DNA from: Xiphias gladius
Taxonomy: Eukaryota; Chordata; Actinopteri; Istiophoriformes; Xiphiidae
Direction: 5' to 3'
Assembly (NCBI RefSeq): GCF_016859285.1
Contig: NC_053414.1
Location: 1,288,517 to 1,352,516 of the forward strand
DNA: 64,000 nt
Below, piece after piece: positions 10,701 through 22,380 of the stretch. The notes below the pieces were generated by a model. That model had not been told where the DNA came from and ran no database searches. It saw only the letters and a program-made list of their open reading frames with translations. The position numbers and the translations under genes were made by a program. Position 1 is the stretch's first letter; each line of letters begins with the position of its first letter.

Positions 10701-13700
10701 GTTGAGAGGGCAGAAAGTGTCTACTGGTCCACGCTGAGAGACATGTACAGAGACGTCCAGGAAGGTAGACATCACTTCTGTATGAACCTGTTAAATAACA
10801 ACACTTGTTACCTGCAGCCTGAAACACAGCTGATGTCCTCTCTCAGGTGTGAAGGAGGCGGAGGATGTGACCCTGAACCTGTCTCCTCTGCAGAAGAAGC
10901 TGGAGGAGGTGGAGCAGATGGAGTACCAGCAGGTACCTGCACACTCACAAACAGGTCACTGCTGCTGCAACAAAACAACAGACTTGTCTTTATATCTCTT
11001 CTTCGACTTTCTGTGAGTCTCTGCGCAGGTTTACACACACACCATTTCATCTACAACTGCATCCGTTAGTCAGTTAGTAAACATTAAATTCATCTGCGCT
11101 ATTATGATAATTGATGAATCGTTTGATTAATCACTCTTCAAGCAAAAGTTCCAAAAATTTGATGGTTCCAGCTTCTCAAACGTGAACAGCTGTTTTTCTC
11201 TGTTTTCTATCACAGTAAACTCAGTCTCTTGTGTTTTAAACTGCTGGTCGGACACAACATTTGAAGATGTCAGCTTGGACTGTGGGATATTGTTTTCTGA
11301 TGTTTAATACACCAAACAATTAATCAATCAATCAAGAAAATAGTCAGCAGATAAATTGTAATGAACATAATCTTTAGTTTCAGCCCTATTTACATTAAGA
11401 AGAGGAAATAAGATAATTGTCTTTCCTAAAAGCTGCTGTAAACCAGCAGTACACCTGATCCCCTTCATAGACCTGGACTGAGTCTGAACCAGCCCCTTAT
11501 TCACTTGTTGACTCATTCACTCCTCCCTCCCTCCCCCTGATTGGCAGCTGGGGGAAAACATGGCGTCTGTGCTGGAGGAGGTGCTTCTGGTGTGGATCAG
11601 GTCTGAGTTCTACTGTAAACCCTGCAGGATGGTGGTCCTGCTGCAGGAGATCTGCAACCTCCTCATACACCTGGTACCAACAAACTGAGTGAATGTGTGT
11701 GTGTGTTCTGTCTTTTATCATCAAACCCTCCAAATTTCTTCTTCTGTTGTTGCAGAGCAGGAAGTTCCTGCGAGGGGAGGAAGTGATGCATGGTCTGGTG
11801 TCAGACCCTGGTCTGGTCCTGGATGATGTCAGACTGGTGATCTGGACTCTGCAAACTTTCAAAGAGACGTACAGTCAGATCAGGGCTCAGCTGGAGGACC
11901 AGAGCCAGGTACAGCTGCAGACCACATGATTTGTGTTATGGGTTTCACTTTGTGCGTACTGCTGCTGAGGCTCATGGGTACTGTAGTACTGCTTTCACAT
12001 CCGACCTGGCTCAGTTAAATCAAACTCTACTGTGGAACAAACAACCCGACTGAGATCAAGTGAAAAGGAGGGTCTCAGTTTGGTTCCAGTCAGAGGGATT
12101 TTCTGATGGTAGCTCTGCGATTTCAACATGAATTAAGAAGATAAACAACTCATCAATCAGCTGATCTGTGAACTGTTCAGGAGGAGCTTTATAATCCGTC
12201 TGTGTAGTGACGAATGTGTTTCCACTATATTTGCCTTTGGCAGAGTGACTCAGTGATCCCTGTTTATCTCCGCACAGACGACTCTTTCTCCTCCTGTTTC
12301 TACCTGTTCATCACTATTCAACATGCAGCTGATTTACAGTCGAATAACACTGATCGTCAGTGAGAAAGGAAATAAACACTTTAGAAACATTAAAGTGCAG
12401 AATGACCTGCTGTCAGCCACCTAAGCTTAACTGATGATGTCGGAAGACTTCACCAAAACTGTCCAATCAGTGAGCTACCTGTCAGTCCGTATCGCTTCCT
12501 GTTTATTTCTCTAACGCGTGCGAACGTGAACCAGATCAGAACTAAAAGAAAACACTGGATCAGGATCAGTTACTCTAAGAGAACTCAGAGTGACTTCACA
12601 GAGCAGACAGAGAGAAAAAGGTGAAACTGACTTTACTGTGACAGAAAACAGCACCAGTGGCAGCAGAAGCACCAGTCACATCTGTTTGTAATTGAATGAA
12701 CATGACAGACCGGCTGTAAATACTTTCAGTAAAATCCATAAGGTACAGTGAGCCTGACGTCCTCTCCAGGTTCAGGCTGATACAGGAGCAATAATGGTAG
12801 CTGTGCTTCGGTTTTCCTGAATGAGTCAAGATGCACTGGGAACAGAAAATAAGAAAAAATAGACAAAGTTACAAGACTTTTATTAATGATGTAGATGAAA
12901 CACATGTCTAATAATCAGTATTTTGTACATAAACCGTCCAGTCAATGATTGGCTGAGGAAAGACCCGTGGTTCCTCTGAGACACAGACTGACAGTTTGAC
13001 TGCTGCATGTTTGTCTCTGCTGCAGGACCGAGTCTCCCAGAGCTGGGACTTTCCCTCACACCTGGTCTTCATCCACCTGGACAACTTCCTACACCGTCTG
13101 CAGGGCATCCAAGTACTCACATACAACATACATACACAATATGGAGACCTTCAATATGTATCGCTGAAAAGTGTACGGAGAATTGAGTTGAACTATATGC
13201 AGTAAATGTCGTGGGTTTGTCTTTTGTGTATCTCTGTTAGTAAAAGTAAAAATGTCCATAAAATATATTAACCTAGAAAGTAGAAGATGAGACACACGAA
13301 GTGTAAAGTACCAGATGAGTACAGTGGTTTTGTAGTCGCAGGTTGTGTCATTAGGTGGTGTGTGTCCGTTTAATGTGATGGAGTTACAGGTGTGAGTGCT
13401 GCCCGTCAGTAAGGGCCACAGATGGAATAACCAGTTTACTGGTGTGAGTTAAATGTTTAAAGATTCTCTGAGCTGGTGAAGTTGGCACACAGTGTTATTT
13501 GACCAGGCCTATCTGTCTCACCTGAGCAGGTGTTTTCAGCAGCTAGAATAACAATAATGAAAAAAACAGCACGCGATCATGTAGCTGAGGCATAATCATT
13601 ATCTTAAAGAAAATAAGTAGAACTGAAGTCTGTCGCAACCGATTTTATATTTGTGTGACACCAGCTATTCAAAGCTGCAGCCTTTTTTGTTGATAAAGGA

Positions 13701-16700
13701 AAAATTGGGTTTTTGACGTTGTTTTAAAACGTAATCTTCTCAGCTCGTTCAGCCTCATCACGTTTATGTCCAACAGTGGACGTTCTGCATCGTCATGTGC
13801 TATATTTAATATTCTTAACTTGGCTGACCATTTCTTAAAACAGCAACTATACAAAGTCAGAGCATCATCATTTTAAGTGAAAGCATTGAATTGTCGTCAT
13901 AATATGATTTCTGTGTATTAATTGGTTGATTTAGTAATTGATCGCTAGTCTGAAGTTTCACTTAATCAGCTGGACAAACAGCAGCTGCATACAGGACACT
14001 GCTGCTTCACTTATTGTTCTGGTTGACGTTAGCAGCAGAGGTATCGTCGGTGTTAGTTTCATCCTGTTTGTTGCTTTTCAGTTCAGATCTCAGCGAACAC
14101 TCGGATGGAACTTTTTGAGATTAAAGTTGAGTTTTATGAAATGAAAATGTCTTCTCCTCTCTCCTCCTGCAGGAGGTATTCTGTGTCAGTCTGCAGCTGT
14201 ATCAGCTGGATCAAGTGGTTCTGTCCGGTGTCAATGGCAGGATGTGGACAGATGTGGCTAAGAACATGTATCGGGACTTCCTGCGTCATGTAACGGTCCT
14301 GTCTCACTGTAACTGTGACCCCACCGACTCCGACGACCAGGTGACAGTCCGCTGATCTGTGTGAGGTACTCGATGTTTGACTGAGCTGTGTATGACTCCG
14401 CTTCCTCCTCGTCTTCCTCTCAGAGCTTTGAACTGTACCTGGATCAGTTCCAGGTTCAGGTGTCAGACCTGGAGAGACGTCTGGTGTCGGTGCTAAGCAG
14501 AGCCTTGGAGAACTGCAGCGTCTCTTCCTCTGCAGCAAAGGTACGAGTCCGTACCTCTGACAAAGTACAGCAGCCGCGGGAAATGAGCTCTGAGTCTGAT
14601 CCAGTATGCGTTTCAGCTGGTCAACATGTTCGGGTTCATCCTGGACCGGCGTCTGATCCAGGATCAACTGCGACCTTACCTGATCCGGCTGGTGGATATG
14701 GTCCTGATGGAGCTGGATCACACTAAGCTGCTGTTCTACAGTCAGAGAGAGAAATCGAAAACATTCAGCAGGTTCACTCCGACTGCTGCAGCTGGCCTCT
14801 GCTGGACTCAGCAGCTCCGACTGAGAGCCGAAGACTCTCTGACGAACTACAGGACTGTTCAACACCTGTAAGATCAAAGATCACTGCGGACATACACTAA
14901 ACACTCAGCGGGTTTTCAGTGTGTGTCTTGACTTTTTGATTTGACTTGACACTTGTCGATCTCTGTTGTGTTCAGGTGTGTGGACTCAGGTCAGCTAGTT
15001 CTGCAGAGGTTCCAGCAGATTGTGGACCCCCTGCAGGACTTCAGAGACAGACTGAAGTCAGAATGGAGCTCTCAGCTGGACTCGGACTGTGGATTTGTAC
15101 TGGAACAACCCCTGATCCAGTTCAACCAGCAAGGCATGCTGGGAGTCAACAGCAGCCACAAGGTCAGTGTGTGTTTGTATTTCTTACTGTAACAGTGTGT
15201 GTTGTATCTTTACTGTAACAATTTAAAAAAATAAAATAACTAGAAATATATATGTAAAAACAAAACCATAGATCACTATACTTCTTTATGGTTTAACCTC
15301 AGTATTACCACATAAGTTGACATTAGGGAAGTCAACAAAGAGGAGAAAACCGCTGAACGTTGTGATGTAGCTTTTTCTCTTCTTTCATTTAAAACTGAGG
15401 CCCGTTTACTCCAGAATATCAGGGGAGAATGTGAGGAGAAGAAACATCAGATTTTTTTCAGTCAGGCGTGGTGGATTCTTGCAAATGCCACTAGGAGCAC
15501 TAGGAGGAGCCAGAGGAACCTGATGATTTCACAGATTACCTTAGTCTCATGTACTACTGTCAAGACATTTGTGACAGTTTCAGCAAATATGGCAAAGTTA
15601 CCTAGTGAACCTTTAAGGTTTGGGTTAGGGACTAGGGAATGCATAATGTCAATGAATGTTCTCACCATTAATGTAAGACAAGTGTGTGTGGGTGTTACCA
15701 GCTGGAGGCGGTGCTGAGGGAGCTCAGGTATGTGATCAGGGAGAGAGACATGGAGCTCCGCCCCCACGCTGCTCAACTCTGCACCTGCAGAGATGACGTC
15801 ACGCAGAACTACCTCAGCCTGAGTCACATGGTGGCTTGCTACAACCAGGTACACAAACACGCACATTGTTTTGGTTCTGAAACTGACAGGTGGATCCAGG
15901 TGAAGGTGAGTTTATCTATACAGCACCTTTCTACAGCACAACACAAATACAAAAGAAACCTAAGACAATATAAGAATACACATAAATAGTATTTCAAAAT
16001 AACATAAATGGTAAAAATGAGGTTAAATAGAATAAAAACAGATTAAACAGGAGAATAAACACTGCAGCTGTTCCAAATTGAATTGAATCAAAGGCAGCAG
16101 CAAACAGACTGATTTAAAAGAACTCAGAGCTGGAGCAGAGCTCAAAGTGAAGGTCATCTGACAGACTGTGGTCCTCCGTCAGGTGGTGAGTGACGTCCTG
16201 CAGGTCGAGCTTCCTCTGATCAAGGACCAGCTGCAGGACCTGAACCGGACTCTGTCAGAACTGCAGGGGAACACCTGGGGCTCTGAAGGTGACACATCGC
16301 ATGACACATCACGGAGAGCAGAGTACAGTAGCTAAGCTTTAATGTCCCCGAGGGGCAGTCCATTACAGTAAATACAGAATAGAACAGGTGGTTCCCATCA
16401 TGCACTGCGGCACCTGGCTCCAAAAACTGCTGCCGCCTCGATCATTGCTAATGTAGATCTGACCGGCTGCACTGTGTGGTTATCGCTGGTGACCGATTCT
16501 GTGCAGGTCTGGATCATCTCAAACCAGCCTGTTACATCACCTGACGTCACCTGACGTGATACCTGACCGACAACTGCTGTGAGAGGACGGGGACTGATGA
16601 GTCCAATTTCAGAGCCGGAGTCATAACATACAAAGTCAATCAGATTCTCCCGGGGCAGTTTTCTCCGCTCTCTGAACACTCCTAGACGGGTGTGTGTGTC

Positions 16701-19700
16701 TCTGTGTGTGTTTATAGGTGTGTCTCTTTCTGTGTGTGAATGTTCAGGTTTGCAGCAGCTGGTGAAGCAGCAGACAGACAAAGTGTTGATGTTTCATTCC
16801 TCAGTCACTGAGGCCAGGGCCAACACGGACGCCATGACACACATCATCCAGGTCAGTCAGCTGACCTCTGACCTCTGATCAGTGTGTTTAATAGAAGAGG
16901 TTTTTCCTCATCAGTGTTGTTGTGAGACATCATCATCATCTGAATGAGCTGAAGTCAGTGACGGGGAAACGAAGGTGTGTGAATCTAAGACGGGGACAGG
17001 GAAAGTGTCTGTGGAAACAAAGAGGGGATTTGGAACCCGACACACTGTGACTCTGGAAATTATTTGACTAATCCAGAGTGATGAAGCTTCACATTGACTT
17101 CAGATAAACTCACACAGAATAAGAAAATATTGTGCAAAGACCTGTTAATGTCCAGAATGAACAGGAGGAAAATCCAGTTCACATGTTTATGTTTAAGACA
17201 GACTGTCCTTTAAATCTGAGCGCGTCGGTCTTTACTGCCTTTGTTCGTTTTCTCAGTAAAACCTTTGTTAGAACACCTGACCACTGTTGTTAGACGGGTC
17301 AGAGACAGACAGAGACACGTCCTGTATTTAGATCCACTGTGACTCCTCTGATACGAGTGTGATGTTTGAAACAGAAGATAAAGTTTGGTCTCACAGTGAA
17401 ATCTAACATGCAGTAGACCGTGGTGTGCATCAGTGTGTTAATGTTCTTGCGCAGGGCTGGGCGGAGCTTCACCTGCTGCAGCGCTCAGCTGAGTCACTGC
17501 TGGATGGTGGAGCCACAGAACAGAGCTACAAGCGCATCAGAGAGGAGGGACAGGAGCTGCTGAGGTTAACACAGGTAACACCTGAGGATGAGGAGGTGGG
17601 AGGAGGAGGAGAATGGGTGTTTATGTGACTATGCTGTGTCCTCAGGTGAACAGGAGTCTGTACAGAGCTACTGACTGCTCTGAGTCCTGGTTCAGGTATC
17701 TGGACAACATTGATGACAAAGTCCAAGATGGACTGTTCCAGCTGCTGCTCAGATCACTACACTTCCTGTCTGACAACATGAACCCACAGGTACACACACC
17801 TGCTGAGTGTCAGCCCTGATGGTGTCATCATGTCCTGTTAAGGTACAGTCACATGACTCTTCTGTCCTATACGTGTGTTTACCTCACAGTCGGCCAATAG
17901 AAACCCTAATACGGTGTTTGCAGATGTGGGGGTCGTTATTCTGACAGGGTGTCGCCATCGTACAGTAACAGACTGCAGCATCACTGTCACACACTGTTTA
18001 CAATAGAGCACTGAAACTCTGCTCGACCTCTAAATGAGGGGCCCCCTGAGTGCCTGGGGGCCAACACATAAGACACACGTTTCTGGTGAGGACAGAGACT
18101 CCGAGGCAGAGAAACTCGCAGGAGACCAGGTAAGGTTCAAAAAAGAAGTGTCTTTACTGAAGAGCCACAGGGTCCTACACAGGAAGTCAGTCTGATAAAG
18201 GCAAACAGTAGTAGCCAGGGAATACGCAAAAACCAAGACACAAGGCAATGTATCAAATAAGGCAAACGTGAGGAGAATGCTGGAAAGCAATGCACACTGT
18301 AGGAGTAACAAAGACAATCTGGCAAAGGACAAGCCAAAGAGGAGAAGCATATAATGGGGTGAGCTCTCAGAACGTCAACCAGACAGACAAACACAAAATG
18401 ATTCATCATGTAGCGAAGAACATCGTTGATTAAGGCCTAGAAGGCAGCTGGAGCATTAGTTATAACCCAAATGGCATTACCAGGTACTCGTAGTGGCCAC
18501 TGGGGGTTTTGAAGGCCGTTGTCCACTCATCCCCTCCGTGACGTGAGCAGGCTGATAGGCATTCCTGAGATCAAGTTTAGTAAAAAAAAATTAGTGGCAC
18601 CTTGTAAAAGTTCAAAAGCTGTAGAGATGAGTGGGAGGGGGCACATGTTCTTGATGTTGACATCATTGAGACCCCGGTAGTCGATTCACGGCCAAAGTGT
18701 CTTGTCTGTCTTGTCTATAAAGAAGAGTCCGGCGTCAGTGGGAGACAAGGAAGGGAATTCTGGAAGTATTGATTCATAGCCTCCCTCTCCGGGGCTGACA
18801 GGGAGTAGAGGCGGGCTTTTAGGAGTGGAAGCCCCGGGAAGGAGGTCAATGGTGCAGTTGTATGGCCGATGAGGAGGTAGGGATGTTGCATGGGCCTTGT
18901 TGAAAAATTCTTTCAGGTCCAGGTAGACGGAGGGAATGCCACAAAGGACAGGAAACTCTGGGGAAGATCACAGACTTGGGGAGAACGTTGGGAGAGGCAG
19001 ACAGGAGACATGATGAGTTGCAAATGCAACATGAAAAGCAATGGTTTCAGAATGGTTGCCGACACGTGGAGGTCTAGGGGTGGACTCTGGTGCAGCCCCC
19101 GACACAGGAGATGGTTATCTGAGGTGTTGGCAAATGGGGGACAAGGGTGTGGCTCCAATTCGAGCTGGAGTTGGTGAGCTCATCCCCTGTCCATGAAATT
19201 TTCATCTGTCCCGGAATCCATAAAAACAGCCAACTTCAGAGATGCAACAGGAGAGACCAGGTGAGCATGAGTCAGAGGTTGAGAGGGTTGGGGAGAAGAA
19301 GAGGAGCAGCTCACCAGTAACCCTCCCTTTACTGATCAGCCTGGCCTTTTACTGGGCGCCCCGCCAGGAAATGTCCAAGTTGACCACAGTAGATGCACCT
19401 TCCCTCCTAAAGTCAGCTTTCGAGCTCCTCGGGGGTAGGGTGAGTGTGGCCCACCGGCATTGGCTCCTCCCTGCCACCAGAGAGCTGTCACCTCATCTTT
19501 GGGACTCACCATGGCAACGGGAGGTCGAATGTCTGCTAGCAGGGAAGTGGACTGCCCCCAGTGGAAGGGAGGTCTCCTTTCAGGTCGGCTCTTCCTTCCT
19601 TCTCTCAAACAGGCAGTTATCAATCTTAATGGCTAAGGTGACCAGAGGGTCAAAGTCGGTGAGTAAGTCTAAGGTCTAAGGGTGTAAGATGGCCTTTGAT

Positions 19701-22380
19701 GTGATCGGATAAACTGTGCAGGAAAGTGTCGGACAAAGAGTGTGTGTTGTAGTCACCGTCAGCAGCCAGGGACCGGAAACAAACTGCATGGTTGGCCACC
19801 CGGCTGCTGCCTTGCCCAAAAGCCAGTAGCCTCCATGCTGCCTCGGCCTGGAGTACAGAGTCTAAACCCCTTTCTCAAGGCCTCTAAAAGCCTCCACAGA
19901 AAGGGAGATGGCAGATTGTCTGTCCCACTGAGCGGTGGGTCTGTGATCATGAAGGCCACACGAGAGCTTTCGGTGGAATAAGGGCAGGAACTGGAACGAC
20001 AAGAGAGAGAAGTTTTTCAAAATAAAATGGGAAATAAGACTCGAACATTAAACGGGATATAACACGTGGGGCTCTGTCATAGGGTTAAATGTAACATTAA
20101 GAGCGAATTTCTCTGATTTACTCTGAGACAAGAAATTTCAAAAAGGGAGAAAAAAGATTTGCAGACCAGATGTGACAGAAACTTTGTGCTTTTTGCTGCG
20201 TTATTGGAAGAAAGTTGAGAAATTTGACACAAGTCATTCAAACATTAAACTGTGTGTTAGATTGCAGAGTGAATTTATTGAGTTTCTTTTTTGTTTGTTT
20301 GTTTGTATGTTTTTTACACACCAACACCAAATGACCTGAATCAGCTGTTCATACTAAACAGCAGATCCCAGATCAGGTTAGTAGTGCACCATTAAAGCGT
20401 GTGTGTGTGTGTGTGTGTGCGCAGAGCTGCAGTGCTGCGTTGTTGGCAGTCTCTCTGCAGCTGAAGGAAACAGGAAGTGTGTTTGAGCCGTCGGTGGGCA
20501 GCGGCCTCTCTGACCTCCTGACGACCATCATCAGTGATGTTTACACAGCAGCCAGTCTGCCGCCCAGGATCTCTGTGCGTCGTCAAGGCAACTACCAGGT
20601 GACTCTGACATCATTCTCGCATCACTCATTGAATCCCGTACAGGCTGCTGTTACAGGCTTCAAGGAACCAAACTGGACGTGTCTACCTGTCTCTCAGATG
20701 TCTCTGCAGCAGAGTCCGGAGCTCTTGGCGTTGGAACAGGCAGTGATGCAGCGTCTGCTGCGGGTGAGGGAGGAGGCGGAGCATCTGAGGGCTGGGTTGG
20801 ACAAGTACTCTCACCTGTGGCAAAGTGACAGACGGGGGGTGATGCAGGAGTTCTTGACCTACAGCAGACCGCTGGGACCTGAGGAGCTGGAGGCTGAAGA
20901 GACCCCGCCCACCCTGAAGGACTTCCAGAGAGAGGTGAGACACACCTGGCCAGGTGTTTCCCAGGTAAAAATCTTAGTTTCATATTAAATATTTATTGCT
21001 CAGGAGTTAGTGGTCATTATTGTATCCACCCGTGTGGTGCAGTGTGGGTGGAGCCTCTCGTCTCTGCTGTTGACAGATGTTGATCAGGTTTGTCAGGTCA
21101 CACCTGTGTGTCATAACTTGACCTCACCTGATGGCTGCAGGACAGAAGCATCTTCGCAGGTTTAGAGTGACCCTGCTGTTGGTTCAGGTCCGTAGGGCGC
21201 TGTCTGCTCCCCCTGCTGCTTGTTAGTGTCTGTTTTGTGTTTCCGTTTCAGATCGAGTCACTCCACAGACTGAGCGGAGAGGTGACTCACCTGGAAGAGG
21301 TCAAGGTGCTGCACGGCTGGCTGCAGGTTGACCTGCGACCCTTCAGAGACTCGATGCTGTCAATCATCCACGACTGGAAAAACATGTACACAGAGCACCT
21401 GCTGGACTCAGTCAGTGACAGGTAAACTCACACCTGAGACCTGCTGGACTCAGTCAGCGACAGGTAAACTCGCACCTGAGACCTGCTGGACTCAGTCAGC
21501 GACAGGTAAACTCACACCTCAGACCTGCTGGACTCAGTCAGCAACAGGTAAACTCACACCTGTATATGTCTGTTTCTCTGTGTGTGTGTTTTCAGTCTGC
21601 AGCAGGTGACTCAGTGTGGTGGTGGTGGTGATGATGAAGAGTCTTCATCTTCCTCAAGTTTCCCTCCGACAGAAACCATCATCCTGCTGGAAACTGCAGG
21701 TGTCAAGCTGCCTGAACACCTGTCAGCACAGCTACAGGTGCGACCTCACTCTGACCTCAGTGCCGTGGTCATGTCATGTGTGATGGCCGTAGTGATGAAA
21801 CAGTCTCATGTTTTGCACCTTTTGTAAAATGTCATGAACCTTGAGTCAACGAGCACAGAAGTTTATTTTCAGTCAGACTGTAACAGGTGGCAGCTGCTAC
21901 TTTACCTGTTTTGAGTCCTGACATTCCTGTAAACTGTGATGTAATTGGTGAAACTGAGCACCTGCTGCAGACTCCAGGACTCCAGGACTCAGATGTACGG
22001 TATAAACCATGTGTACAAACCCAGCACATGCCATTTCACTCATAACAGTAGTTAGATGCAATGGCTGAAATGAAAACCACACCTTCTGAGTTGGCAAAAA
22101 AACCCCAATTTTTTTTAAAAAGCTCCTGGCTTCAGCCTCAGCCCAGTTACAGGTCTACAGGACATCACTGCTCCCTGATGTTGACCTGTTCTGTCCTGGT
22201 GACAGAGCTGAATGCTAGACTCAGTGAGGTGGACCCATGCTGACCCATTCACACCATCAATAAACAGGTTTTTCCTGGATCTGTGCTTCGGTCCGACAGT
22301 TGGATTAATGTGGATCATGTGGTTAAAGACCCTGGATCTATAATCTCCCTCTGAACTGTTTCCTTATGTTTCAGTGTTGA
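6535..22380 (+). CDS. Dynein axonemal heavy chain tail (DNAH9/11/17-like), motorless
   Basis: Twenty-one exons join with consistent GT-AG sites and phases into 1,115 uninterrupted codons: 6535-6879, 7515-7708, 9813-9999, 10665-10764, 10847-10932, 11548-11673, 11756-11908, 13026-13112, 14173-14340, 14424-14540, 14617-14867, 14976-15162, 15702-15848, 16183-16288, 16748-16851, 17455-17574, 17646-17789, 20425-20598, 20698-20934, 21252-21421 and 21596-21737. The N-terminal block (residues 1-180) and the DHC_N1 stem region follow the outer-arm beta/gamma heavy chain pattern: 'FWKNRR', '[16 protein letters not shown]', '[10 protein letters not shown]...ELDHTKLLF' and '[14 protein letters not shown]'. 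The family's tail dimerises and binds intermediate chains on axonemal microtubules. After '[21 protein letters not shown]' a family member would continue into the linker and AAA+ ring. Here a small exon at 22375 gives Cys-stop, or intron read-through gives 29 more residues. No motor exon follows. Full-length relatives are roughly 4,400-4,500 aa. Confidence 0.85.
7526..7538. promoter_or_regulatory. X-box-like RFX palindrome inside exon 2
   Basis: The 13-bp sequence GTTGCTTAGCAAC is a near-perfect inverted repeat that fits the RFX X-box consensus used by many ciliary genes. It lies in coding sequence about 1 kb after the start codon, so coincidence is possible. Confidence 0.3.
8440..8790. repeat. 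Interspersed-repeat-like segment in intron 2
   Basis: A purine-rich stretch with phrases such as 'gggcagggtagacaatcacaaaggcaggaaacaca' ends near 'cggggcatgac'. It has the look of the untranslated/LTR-type repeats common in fish genomes. The family is not assignable by eye. Confidence 0.35.
9813..15162 (+). CDS. Dynein tail gene, exons 3-12 (DHC_N1 core)
   Basis: These ten exons encode residues about 180-667. Family landmarks appear in order: '[13 protein letters not shown]' (exon 3), '[15 protein letters not shown]' (exon 4), '[17 protein letters not shown]' (exon 5), '[26 protein letters not shown]' (exon 6), 'MYRDFLRHV' (exon 9), the 'VSDLERRL' exon (10), '[10 protein letters not shown]', 'ELDHTKLLF' and '[15 protein letters not shown]' (exon 11), and '[17 protein letters not shown]' (exon 12). 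All splice phases agree (0/2/0/1/0/0/0/0/0/0/2/0), with no stop or frameshift, so the tail has been maintained by selection until recently or still is. Confidence 0.85.
15702..21737 (+). CDS. Dynein tail gene, exons 13-21 (end of stem)
   Basis: Residues about 668-1115 continue the stem: '[11 protein letters not shown]' (exon 13), '[27 protein letters not shown]' (exon 17), '[21 protein letters not shown]' (exon 18) and '[18 protein letters not shown]' (exon 19). Exon 21 carries a low-complexity [10 protein letters not shown]6 insertion before '[20 protein letters not shown]', the segment that in complete heavy chains leads into the linker. Exon 18 is preceded by a (GT)n tract in place of a normal polypyrimidine tract. 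Exon 20 ends inside a 42-bp tandem repeat that copies its splice donor. Confidence 0.8.
18040..20000 (-). mobile_element. Degraded Ty3/Gypsy retrotransposon in dynein intron 17
   Basis: Minus-strand translation near 19345-19390 gives a gag zinc knuckle ([15 protein letters not shown]) in which the last Cys of CCHC is Arg. Nearer 18430-18740 it gives reverse-transcriptase phrases of the Ty3/Gypsy class ('[19 protein letters not shown]', 'FELLQGAT', 'TKLDLRNAY') broken by frameshifts. Gag-then-RT order on the minus strand shows an antisense insertion. LTR boundaries were not delimited; 18040-18350 may be LTR or untranslated sequence. The element is an old, inactive endogenous retrotransposon. 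Confidence 0.7.
20399..20420. repeat. (GT)n directly before exon 18
   Basis: The run TGTGTG...GCGCAG ends at the acceptor of dynein exon 18 and takes the place of the polypyrimidine tract. Confidence 0.85.
21399..21566 (+). repeat. 42-bp tandem repeat copying a splice donor (4 copies)
   Basis: Four head-to-tail units start at 21399, 21441, 21483 and 21525. Each contains the last 23 bases of exon 20 plus the first 19 bases of the intron, including CAG|GTAAAC. Only the first donor preserves the reading frame, because use of a later one would place TAA directly after the first junction. Confidence 0.9.

Noticed and set aside
14134-14877. 247-codon minus-strand open frame
   Set aside because: It is exactly antisense to dynein tail exons 9-11, which have strong family matches and splice sites. 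The antisense frame has no recognisable domain.
19242-19679. 145-codon plus-strand open frame
   Set aside because: It is antisense to the gag region of the degraded Ty3/Gypsy element.
21399-21566. Possible CRISPR-like array
   Set aside because: Units are directly adjacent without spacers and derive from an exon/intron boundary in a eukaryotic gene; it is a minisatellite.
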